64,000 nucleotides of DNA from Lumbricus rubellus (Eukaryota; Annelida; Clitellata; Crassiclitellata; Lumbricidae): contig OX243822.1 in the NCBI GenBank assembly GCA_945859605.1, forward strand, positions 15,757,171 to 15,821,170, given 5' to 3'. Numbering within the stretch: the stretch's first letter is position 1; every line of letters starts with the position of its first letter. The translations under genes were made by a program, and so were the position numbers. The notes under the pieces were generated by a model. It had not been told where the DNA came from, searched no databases, and saw nothing but the letters and a program-made list of their open reading frames with translations. Below, one piece after another: positions 52,130 through 61,356 of this stretch.

Positions 52130-52740
52130 TATCTGTCTGTCTGATGTTATACTTTGTCTTCACTCAACTTCCTCCCACCATCCACTTCGTTCATCCAAAA
52201 GGCTTGACCTCTTGGTTCCTCGCTCTAGAACTGCTATGGCTCAGTCTAGATCATTTGCTTCAATTGGTCATTCATTCATTTCAAGAATTTATATAGCGCC
52301 CTTCAAGAATTCCACTCAGGAGCGCTCCCAGTCCAACCACGGTGAAACAAAAAAGTTAGGAGCTTGTAAAACGCTGATGAGTCAACCCTAGGTAACAGGC
52401 ACATCTCCAATGGGAGACTATGCCAGACAGATGGACCTACAACTGAGAAAACATGACAGGTTGAGGTTTAGTTGAGGTTTCAACACGCAGGACCATAAGC
52501 TAACTGCTATAGGCAGAGTAAAGAGCTCTGCGAGCCAGGACTTGATCTGCTTGATCTAAATGGTCATTCTCTTCGGAATGCACTCTCTCCTTCTGTTCAC
52601 TCTACACTTGTAGTAAGTAGGCAGTCTCTCTTCTGCCTTGTTTCTTTTCAAAACCTTCTCACGAGGTCTTGCACACTGGGAGCGCCTCACCTCTGAACGG
52701 TTCAGTTACTACAGGCAATTTATAAATGATAAAATATAGA
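52130..52740 (+). mobile_element. LINE 3' end split by a second LINE 3' end
   Basis: 52135-52275 (SKRLDLLVPRSRTAMAQSRS frame, close to the copy at 35490) continues at 52565 (CTCTTCGGAATGCACTCTC). Between them is a reverse-oriented LINE 3' end with CATTCATTTCAAG tail. TGGTCATT occurs on both sides of the insert, a likely target duplication. Confidence 0.8.
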
Positions 52741-52854
52741 CTGATACAATACATAAACCCTAATGCAGAACATGAGAATTAATTGGTGTTTTGGTGCTCT
52801 AGAGAACTCCCATTCCAACTTAGCCATTGGTTGCATCTTGTCCCATATAGGGCC

Positions 52855-52890
52855 AACGACGACGACGATGATGATGATGACAATGACGAC
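52855..52890. repeat. (GAY)n trinucleotide repeat
   Basis: GACGACGATGATGATGATG tract; it resumes at 53088-53130 after the MITE. Confidence 0.9.
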
Positions 52891-53095
52891 AGGGCTGTTT
52901 TAAGAAATTTTTTTAACTGCACAACTTTTCCTTCCCATCCTCCATGGTAAATTATTTCAAATTGGAGGACAATGACCATTTCCCCCTAGTTTTAACTGTA
53001 CAGAAGTGCTTCTACAACTGCACAAATCCGTTTAGAACTGCAGATGCATTTTGTGTACAACTGCAACTTGTGTCAAAAAAAGCCCTGGATGACGA
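52882..53095. mobile_element. hAT-like MITE (CAGGGCTGTTTT family)
   Basis: Element 52890-53087 with ends CAGGGCTGTTTT and AAAAAAGCCCTG; flanks AATGACGA and GATGACGA agree at 7 of 8 positions, though in repeat context. Confidence 0.75.
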
Positions 53096-53399
53096 CGATG
53101 ATGATGACAACGTGAATGATGATGATGCTATTTCGCTACCCTTTGTAAAAAGCTGTTCTAAATCGCACAAACACATTTTATATTTCTTACAGTATTATCA
53201 AGGACAGTACGACATGACAATTACTGTGATGTGTATTTGGGAACTGGTTCCGAGAATCATAGTAGATAAAATAAAAAAATAAAATAATTAATAATAAAAA
53301 ATTCATTAAAAAAATAAACAGACTCGTCCAGTCATGGAGGAAGCAGACTTCTAGGATTGAAAACGTCTGGAACAGCCGCACGATAATCGCGTAGACATG

Positions 53400-53706
53400 C
53401 GCACTCGCCGTTTTCGCTGTTTGCTTTCGATGCGTTGATGAGTGAGATTTCGTTGCTTTAAATCTTCGAAAATCTGCCAAAAAGCCTTAAAGCTCGTAAA
53501 AAACTTTTCAAAGAGCTTACGAAAGTTTCCGGAGCGCCGTTAAATCAGCGTCGCCGACGATTCCGACGGAGACGGGAGGAAGTTGTTCGTGTGAGCCGGT
53601 CGCGAATTTTGCCGAGAACTGCCAAGGACCTTTTCCATCACCGTCGGTCTTTGTCGACACTGCATGGATGGAGTGCTGACAGCGGATAGTGAGTTGGACT
53701 TTGTTC
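53400..53706 (+). other. possible untranslated first exon
   Basis: CpG-containing stretch ending at a strong donor TTCGAG/GTATGGGT. A short frame MDGVLTADSELDFVR precedes the donor in phase 1 and does not fit the phase-0 exon at 61314. Could be a first exon of the MYT1-type gene or nothing. Confidence 0.25.
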
Positions 53707-53709
53707 GAG

Positions 53710-54960
53710 GTATGGGTGACTACAAGTTTATCTAGTAATTTTTTAGTGTAATACGAAAAAGGGTCAAATTGGTCACTTAAAGTTGATGGTTGCTTAAATG
53801 AAACTTTTACCGGTGAAGCTACTATAGTGCAAAGCAAATCGAAACTGTTCTTTTCAAGCAACTATTATAGATCAGGCAATCGATAGAACTATTTATGCTA
53901 ACTTTCCAGGTTTTGGTGTAATGGGATACTGTATAAATTTTTGACATTACTTGACAATACGTTCATAATGGAATAAGATGTACACGTGTTACCCCATTTA
54001 TGTCTGATAATTACATTTATGCATTGTCTTATATTGATAGGTAAAATTACAAGCACAAGACTATTTACTGCTAAAAGTGTACGCTAATGTTAAAACAAAC
54101 TTTAAGTTGGTAATTCTTCTGCACAGAGTGAAGCCTCAGCTTATTTTGTGCATAAAAACTGTAAAACTTGAGTTGAAATTGCTAATCTGTGAACCAGGCA
54201 TTGGTACTTCATCCGTGTTTAACGTGGGTGCTGTTTAAGTGAAAAAATAAAATTGGTTGGATCCACTGGCACTGTGCATTCATGCCATTGTAGAACTTTT
54301 GTTGACAGAGCTGCATTAACCACTTGGTGATCTGACATGTATTATAATACCAGGTAGTATTACTCAATACTAAGAAGTTCAGTAAGCAATGTAACATCAG
54401 ACCCTAACGAGGTCATGATAATAACTTGTTTAGTTTTGAGATACCAATACATTGCTAGTTTTGAGATGCTGATATGTTACATACGTGAACAGTGGCAACG
54501 TGTTCTGAAATATAACGTAGATGAACACCAGCAGCACTATATCACCAGCCACTCTATTGTACCAGCAGCACTCTTAACCTAGCATGCTGAACTGTTGATC
54601 AATGTGGTTTGGAGCCTTCAACATAATTACTAACTGTTATTATTAATAGATTATGAAGCGCTAGTTTATGTAAAATAAATTCTCTGCAGATATGTTAACC
54701 CCTTTACCGTGATCCCCGAGTTAACTCGTCCAATTTTTACTAAGAAATTTTTTATTACACGGTAAACGGGTTAAACAATGAGAACTCTTGATTATGCTGG
54801 TGTGGCAGTGGTGTCTTAAATTGACAGGCATTATCTTTATGAGTGCACCTTGCTCAGCTTGCATGACGATGTTGGGTCCATGATGCGCTCTGTTTAGATA
54901 TATGTCTTGCTTAGGATAGTATACATTACAAGTATTGTAAGTATTGTCGTGCGGTTATTT
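53710..54960. other. non-coding interval
   Basis: AT-rich. Holds a TTAA MITE variant at 54695-54774; no exon seen. Confidence 0.5.
54695..54774. mobile_element. TTAA hairpin MITE, copy 8 (variant)
   Basis: TTAACCCCTTTACCGTG...CACGGTAAACGGGTTAA; stem sequence differs from copies 1-7 but ends and size agree. Confidence 0.8.
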
Positions 54961-54974
54961 TCATGATGTTAGTG

Positions 54975-55218
54975 GTGAACAATTGTTATCGTTACACCAT
55001 GATGATGATGTGCGAGTCCTCTGCCCAAAGGCTGGTGACCGCTGGTCCATTGTCTTTCGCACCATCTGCGGATGAGACAAGCGAGGTTGCTTTCCATTGC
55101 CCTGCTCACAGACAATAACTGTAGGTGAGCAGCTTGTACAGTGTCTTGAAGTAGATTCAAACCTGTGACCCTCCAGCAGCAAGGCACAGAACTAATGCTT
55201 CACCACCACATCCCGTAC
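54975..55218 (-). mobile_element. SINE-E, tRNA-derived
   Basis: Minus strand: head GGGATGTGGTGGTGAAGC, B-box-like AGGTTTGAATCTAC at tRNA distance, then a body with GCTCACCTACAGTTATTG. Only copy noticed. Confidence 0.65.
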
Positions 55219-55329
55219 CAGGGTGTTATTTTTATGGCTCTATCATTAAGCAGAGGTTGAGTTATTAAAGAATTTGGCGGTCCTGGTAGCCCTGAAATAT
55301 CCACTACAACAAGCTTATTGTTGTTAGCA

Positions 55330-55385
55330 TTATCATCATCTCAATGATCATCATCATCGTCGTCGTCGTCGTTGAGGACCGTAAG
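55330..55385. repeat. (ATC)n/(GTC)n tract
   Basis: ATCATC and GTCGTC triplet runs. Confidence 0.85.
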
Positions 55386-55529
55386 ATCAAAATTTATGCA
55401 CGACGAACAAAAGATCGATCAGTGAGGGAACAGCCCTTGCATATATGTCTGGCCGAACTCTAAAAATAGACGTCAACGTTTCTTTGCGTCTGTGTACATA
55501 CAGAAGAAGAGAAGCCAAACTTTTAGTTT

Positions 55530-55712
55530 TCAATGCGAACAGATGGTCGGACGCGTGGCTCGTCTCTGCAGGGCAACTTTCAGCGGCGCGGCGGGCGACA
55601 GGCGACCACTCGACAAAGCCCGCCTGCTTCGGCGGGGGGTGGGGTCGGAGCGGGAGCTGCCGCCGACGCCTACTCGCCACCCTCCCGCCCCTGGTCGTCC
55701 GCTAGGTCTTTC
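55530..55712. promoter_or_regulatory. CpG-rich island 1
   Basis: High GC with many CG dinucleotides (GGCGCGGCGGGCGACAGG) against an AT-rich background. Overlapping false ORFs arise here. Promoter role is inferred. Confidence 0.45.
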
Positions 55713-56361
55713 TTTTGTTAGACTTTCGAGACAGAGTTGGGGAAAGTCTCAAAGTTTGAGCTTAGTCTTTGTGTTAGGTTTAGATGAGCACTGTCCGTGA
55801 CATATGTCGTCTGTGCAGGTTTCGGTTTGTGCGGGAGGTGGTGGTGGTGGAGGGTGTTTATATATATTTTTATATATTTATATATATATATGTGCGTGCA
55901 TTATTATGACTATTTTCTATCTGTATACACTATACAGTGTGTGCTGAGTAGCCTACTCATGAATGTATGATTGTATGATGTGCGCTTGTGCAGGTGCACC
56001 CTTCCAAATTGGATGTCCACACAAAGAAACTGGCAGGCACATTAATTTTATCCACCTGCTGTGAAGCTAGGGGATGGGGTCCATATAAACTCCACAGTGT
56101 GATTATTTTATTCATGCTGCATATCAGGTTTACTTAGGCCTGAACCCGTTCAGTTATATGTGGTTGATGAGTTTAAAATTATTAATGTGACCAGATATGT
56201 TCATCTGCAGACTTGTTGGTGACATTTCATAGAAGATGGCCAGATATTTCGCCCAGCGACATGCGTGATCTTGTACACTTTTACCTGTTAATGACCATGA
56301 AAGGTTGGTGACTGTACAGGGTGTAGACTTTACGAACAGGACTGCACAGACATGTACGTTT

Positions 56362-56510
56362 ATGTATGGGTGAGCACTTATTATAGTTTAGTTTCTACTC
56401 AGAGGCGCTCCTGACCACAGCGCAGATGCTGCATCAGAGTTTCACGCCGAAGTGCATCAGCAACTGCGAGTGAAGGACTTGCAGCAGTTTGAGGTGGATT
56501 CTAAAACGCT
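56362..56510 (-). mobile_element. SINE-A, copy 7, partial
   Basis: CTCAGAGGCGCTCC, TCAGAGTTTCACGCCGAAG and AGTGAAGGACTTGC, in SINE-A reverse order; both ends decayed. Confidence 0.75.
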
Positions 56511-56617
56511 ACTTGAAAGCCAAGCGTGGGGCATCAGCTTATTCACGAGCGCTGCATTATCAACTTCCCCGGCCGGTGTTGTGTTAGTCACAGTTAGTGT
56601 GTGTGTGTATTTGCTGT

Positions 56618-56706
56618 TTAACGTCGCTGTGTGGTAACAAAGATACGCCCTCCTTCTTTATCCAGCCTTGGGACTGGCACTGGCAGAGTGCAACCAGTGG
56701 CGGAGT
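56618..56706 (+). repeat. dispersed 90-bp motif, copy 3
   Basis: TTTAACGTCGCTGTGTGG..CCCTCC..ATCCAGCCTTGGGACTGGC and ACTGGCAGAGTGCAACCAG, close to copies at 26000 and 43625. Confidence 0.8.
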
Positions 56707-56779
56707 TTGTTGTGTTAGTGGCAAGCACTGTCTGGTTTCGTCGTCTTCGTGTTTACGTCTTCGTGAGTAGTAGGACAGT

Positions 56780-57345
56780 GCAAGCAGCGTCAGGTGATCG
56801 TAGCGCCGCAGATACACGTCAATACTGTCTTTTAATGAATAATTCGCTCAGCCACCGGCTTCCAACGCCGCCGCTGCCAACAGCGCTAACCAAGTTCTTC
56901 TCTAAGTTGCTGAGCGCTTGGCACAGCGGCGGCGCTCAGCGCGGCTGCTCAGCGCTGCTTCGACGGTTTTTCCAGGCTGCCGTGCACCCACCCTACACGT
57001 CTATGATTAAATATGCACCTGAAGTCACTTTTTGCCTGCTGCTGCTGTGGCATTGGCGGCCTCTGTCGTTCGCAACTCCAGGCCTCCTCCCTCCCTGTAC
57101 GTCTGTCCGTTCGTTCGTCTGCTTTATATTGATTATTTCCCGCCAACGCCGCCGCATCGGCGGTCGGACCTGCGCCGTTGCGGATACTGGCCGCCGCCGC
57201 CCGCCGTGGCTCTCGTGGTCTTGGCAAGTTTTCGCGTAAGTTTCGCGTCGTGCTGCGTGCGTGCTAGTTTTCTGGCACCGCTGAACGACCAAATCGCACG
57301 GGTCGCGGTAAGAAGCACTGATGTGTGGACCGGAACTCTCGTGTA
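56780..57345. promoter_or_regulatory. CpG-rich island 2
   Basis: GC-rich with many CG (GCCGCCGCTGCC, GCCGCCGCCCGCCG). Two donor-like sites, TCGC/GTAAGTTT near 57234 and TCGCG/GTAAGAAG near 57307, could end untranslated first exons on the plus strand. Confidence 0.5.
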
Positions 57346-57346
57346 A

Positions 57347-57452
57347 TTTTAGCCTTGTGGCCCCTAATGTCCTTCAATTAAGAAAAAGTGGCCCTCATGT
57401 CCTCCAACTTAGAAAAAGTGGCCCTAAAGTCCAAAAAGGTTGGGAACCACTG
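57347..57452. mobile_element. hAT-like MITE terminal fragment
   Basis: TTTTAGCCTTGTGGCCCC and repeated GTCCTCCAACTTAGAAAAAG, ending GGTTGGGAACCACTG: right end of the family at 48161-48469, with a short internal duplication. Confidence 0.88.
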
Positions 57453-57916
57453 AGCTAGAGTGACCGACTGACACTGGCTGATTGACTGACTGCCATGGCT
57501 GACTGACTTACTTACTCACTGAGTGCTCCAACATGGCAGCTGAAATACTGGGAGTCGGCAAAATGCTTAGGGGGATGTTGAGACAGGCAATTACTGGCCG
57601 CAGAATATCATGCTTGTGTATGCTAGTAAACGCCCGCTTTTAACGGTGCTGAGACCTGGCTACAAATGGTTTCAGTTTTAGCCTAGTGTGTTCTCGTTGG
57701 AAAAATAACAAGCCACAAGAAAGTACAGTGCTTCCCTTGACTATTATTACAACACCTTCTAAGCTGTTCTAAGTTTCACCATCTGTTGAAGATTGCTTTT
57801 TTCTCTTAGCCTGGGCCAGAGACACCTTGGAAGGGCACTGTATAAACATTGATTTAATTTAATTTTTGTTTGAAGAAATATGGTTGTTGGTGTTGACCGC
57901 TGAGAGTTTAAGAAGT

Positions 57917-58084
57917 CATAAAGTCAGGGTGAGAATTGCCAGGGGGTTTGGGGGTTTCAACCCCCTAAGTCTTTCTTTAGAGCCCCATGTAGTAAAGTCT
58001 GTTTTTCACACACCCAATTCCAAGTGGATATTGGTCCAACCCCACCCCCAGTTATTTTTCCACAATTCTTACACTGCATAGAGA
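57917..58084. mobile_element. hAT-like MITE (CAGTATGAGAATT family), copy 4
   Basis: Body 57925-58076 (CAGGGTGAGAATTGCC to AATTCTTACACTG), same orientation as copy 3. Flanks CATAAAGT and CATAGAGA agree at 6 of 8. Confidence 0.82.
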
Positions 58085-58154
58085 GAGTGCGGTTATAATG
58101 AACGCATTTAAGCTGTTTATAGATGTCTGTCCACCATAAGTGCGATTAGTTGTT

Positions 58155-58373
58155 GGGGCGCGGTGGTGTAGTGGTGGCGTCATTGTCTTGGAGTCGGAAG
58201 GTTTGAGGTTCGAATCCACCTCGCCACGCAAGGACCTTGGGCAAGTCCTTCACTCGCAATTGCTCAGTGCTTCGGCGTGAAACTCTGATGCAGTGTCCCC
58301 GCTCTGCATTTGGGAGTGCCTCTGAGTAGAAGAGCTTGAAGGGGTGCTATAGCAAGTGCACATACAAACAAAC
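58155..58373 (+). mobile_element. SINE-A, copy 8
   Basis: GGGGCGCGGTGGTGTAGTGG head, B box GGTTCGAATCC, hairpin and tail GTGCACATACAAACAAAC. Full length. Confidence 0.94.
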
Positions 58374-58584
58374 CTATTAAAGAATAATTTTTTATACTTA
58401 AGTTGTTGAGTAACATGAGTTGCTTTTAAAACGAATGAATGCGCCATACATTGATTGACGAACCTTTAGAACTGAGAGCCATTAGTGTAAATCACTGCAC
58501 TGCGGTATTGATAACCTGATGGTTCAGTGTAAATAGCTGTTGAAAGACATAGGCTACTTGTACCCGGTGCAGTTGGTTATGCGT

Positions 58585-59589
58585 GGGGGGCTCGCTGGAG
58601 GGCGCCAGGAATTTTTTTCGTCTGGTTTCCAACTGTTGGCCTGCGGTTGTCCATGCAGCCAGTGCTCAAGCCCCTGGACACGACGGCGGCGGCCGAGTCA
58701 CGTGTAAGTGGCACTAATCCTTCCAGAAGCCGGGGCAGCTGGACTACTTTCTGCGGAACGCAGTGCAATATGGCCACTGCCTTATGAATTATTAATGAGC
58801 CAAAGCTGCGGCACAAAAGTGAAGAAGAAGGCCATGCCAATGGCGCTGGGAGGGAGGGAGGGAGGGAGGGAGAGCGGTAAGGAAGGAAGTGTTGCACTCT
58901 TTGTTTCTGGATCGCGGACGGGGGATGGTAATTTCCCAGGAACGGCCGGTAAGGTTTTGTAAAGGCACTTCTTTGGTCGTCTGCCAAGTTTAGTCGAGTT
59001 TTTCGCCGCGCCGCGAAATGGCTGGGCTTGCTTTTTTCGTCTCGAAGACAGCCCGGTCGCCGGTCGAATCTCTCTTTCTCTCCCTCTCTCTCTGTCTCTC
59101 TCCTTGCGCCGTAGCGAGGGCGGCGGCTCGCCGTCCTCGCAGCGACGGGAATGACTGGCCGGGCGCGGCGACGGAGGCGAATCGATGGTACTGCCCGGTC
59201 GGTCGGTCTGTCGGTCGGTGATGGCAGCCGCAGCTGCACCGATGCAAAGCCGCCTCGATTATCCAGTCTCAGCAGCAGGGCGATTGCCTTAGGCAGCGGT
59301 GGCTTCGGCGGCTTGTCGGGCCTTGCCTACTAGTTGACGAAGTATTGATCTGTGTTCAACTTCTCTATACAAAGTTTAAGCCAGCCGGGCGTACAGGCGG
59401 GCGGGCGGTGGGGCGGTGGCGGCCGAGGCAGCTGGCAAGCCAACCTGCCCGGCTCGCCGCGCCGTTGCAGTCTTGTTTTCCGTGTGTAATGGCGATCCTC
59501 CTGCGTTGTGTGGGCACCGAGTAGCGTATTATAGTCTGGTGGCGGTTAAGTTGTCGGAAGGAAGGAGAGGAGTCTTTTCGAGGCGTCAG
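58585..59589 (+). promoter_or_regulatory. CpG-rich island 3 with a possible 5' UTR exon
   Basis: Long GC-rich stretch with dense CG, a GGGA tract (58848-58872), CT-rich tract (59068-59104) and tandem GGTC units (59197-59220). It ends at a strong plus-strand donor GCGTCAG/GTAACACG (59589). A likely first untranslated exon for the MYT1-type gene 1.7 kb downstream. The word TTATGAATTATTAATGAGCC at 58783 looks like a possible conserved homeodomain-type site. Confidence 0.45.
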
Positions 59590-59909
59590 GTAACACGGTG
59601 GGGTTGTGGAGTGTGTGGGGTTGCTGGTTGTTGTTGTTTGTGGTCGAGTTGTTGTTGCTTAGGTTGTCGTTCGTTGTCTGTTGCTGTTATGTGGCCGACC
59701 GACCAACCGAGCGCCACCTGTGAGGAATCATGGGAACTTGGCAGAGAGATGATCGACTCGCTCATGTGGCGCCGCCTGTGGTTGAGTCTGCGGCGGCAGT
59801 GCTGCCGCCGACTACTATGTCTTGGTGGCTGGATGGGGTTGCAGAGTAGTTACACGATGGGTTATGGTTGTTGTAGCTTAAAGGAAAATAGGTTATGGGG
59901 ATTTAGGCG

Positions 59910-60079
59910 CATGGGCGGAGTTTGGTTTCCGTTCTTGGGGGGGGGGGCTAATGCCTTCTTGGGGGGGGGGGGGGCTAAGCCCGAAAAAAATACAATTTTC
60001 ATGGTAAAAAAGCTGAATCTGGGCCTTCTTGGGGTGGGCTTAGCCCCCCCCCCCTAGCCCCTGATAAACTCCGCCCATG
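59910..60079. mobile_element. MITE with CATGGGCGGAGTTT inverted ends
   Basis: CATGGGCGGAGTTT at 59910-59923 and AAACTCCGCCCATG at 60066-60079; poly-G and poly-C tracts inside. TTTAGGCG before and ATTAGGCG shortly after suggest an 8-bp duplication, offset by two bases. Confidence 0.75.
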
Positions 60080-60720
60080 TAATTAGGCGTGAACGTTACT
60101 AGTGGAGAAATGTCATTTGGTTACGGGCTTTTTGTTGCGACCACTTGTTGTGATGGTGAATGATGGACGTCGAGTTGAGATGGTAGAGTTTGGAATGAAG
60201 AGTATATTGTGGGAAGTTGGTGACTGGCCAGGAAATAATAAGCTGTGTATAGCGAGTAAGCATTGCAGATTCTGTGAGCACTGAGTTTTCAGGATTGAGC
60301 ACTGAGTATATATCGAGTTAAGAGTGACTCACTTGCGCTCTTTGATTTCTGAAGATAAAATATTGTTGCGAATATTGAAATGCATGTATATCGTTGCTAG
60401 TTTTAAAGTTGCCTGAACTTTCCCAGTGTTGAGCTGCTTGAGCATCAAGCTTTGACTGTTTCTTTTTTTCGATATTGGTTTTAAGGATTGCATTATGAGC
60501 TCGAGATTTCCGAACTCGTAAATAAATTGGATAAAGGCTGTCTTTAAGCCTTAAATAGGTTATTTATAACAGGTCTATTTATAGGTTTACTTTTCATCGA
60601 GACTTGCTGAACTGCACACATATCATTTCCATAAGAAATCATACCAATTATTGCTATTATCAATATTGTCATTTTAACACCTTTATATTGTAGTTTTGAT
60701 TAATCACGGTGAAATGTGTT
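60080..60720. other. non-coding interval
   Basis: AT-rich, no exon or repeat recognised. Confidence 0.5.
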
Positions 60721-60855
60721 TGCATTGTATTGTATTTAACCATTTATAAAGTGCTTCTTGCAGCAGGAGCCTTTCAGAAGCGCTCCCGTGTGTGCGACCC
60801 CAAGAGAAAAGTCAGGATTTGAGGCTAGATAAAGATGTGACTACGTAAGAGAGGA
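60721..60855 (-). mobile_element. LINE 3' end
   Basis: Minus strand: GGGAGCGCTTCTGAAAGG..GCAAGAAGCACTTTATAAAT, then the ATACAATACAATGC tail. Same hairpin family as 35680-35755. Confidence 0.75.
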
Positions 60856-61313
60856 TGACTGAGCGAACTGATTGGGGATGTGTTCTAGTGAATTGGTCAT
60901 TGTTGACATTGAGAAACTATGCTTTAAGTCTTTGGACTTACTTGCACATCTGTGCCATTGTAAGACGAGTTGTAGGGTCACCACATGCCAACGGTTCACA
61001 GAGATCCACAGGTCTGTGTTTCAAGGAGAAGAAGAAAGGATGTTGTGTATGGATTGCGGGCTAGACGGACACGGTCGTTTTTTCCACTAACAGAATTTGT
61101 TTCCGCTGTGATTTGCCGTTCAACGATTTTGTTGGCTACAGTGCGTAGGCATATATATTATATACAGTACACGGTCACGAAGTTGTCTAGCGGCTCTCTG
61201 CCGCCTCTGCCTCTGCCTCTGTCTCTGCCATACTCTGTCTCTGCCTCTCGCTTCGCGTCGGGTTATTGATTTGTAATGCGCACAGTGACATCTACCTGTT
61301 AAATGTGTTGCAG

Positions 61314-61356
61314 GTGACTAGTATGAAAGGGACCAGTTCCAAAGTAATAATGCCTT
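61314..61356 (+). CDS. MYT1-type gene, exon with candidate start ATG
   Basis: Acceptor TGTTGCAG, donor CCTT/GTGAGTAT, 43 nt ending in phase 1. ATG at 61323-61325 has A at -3 and A at +4. Confidence 0.7.

Noticed and set aside
56631..57346. Plus ORFs of about 100-200 aa in CpG island 2
   Set aside because: Same reason; overlapping frames on both strands are open and none shows a recognisable domain.
58577..59247. 220-aa minus ORF in the CpG island
   Set aside because: Low-complexity Arg/Pro/Ser composition, no domain or splice context; GC-rich DNA opens frames by chance.
59416..60057. 213-aa plus ORF
   Set aside because: Runs from a CpG island across the 59589 donor into a poly-G MITE; no family resemblance.
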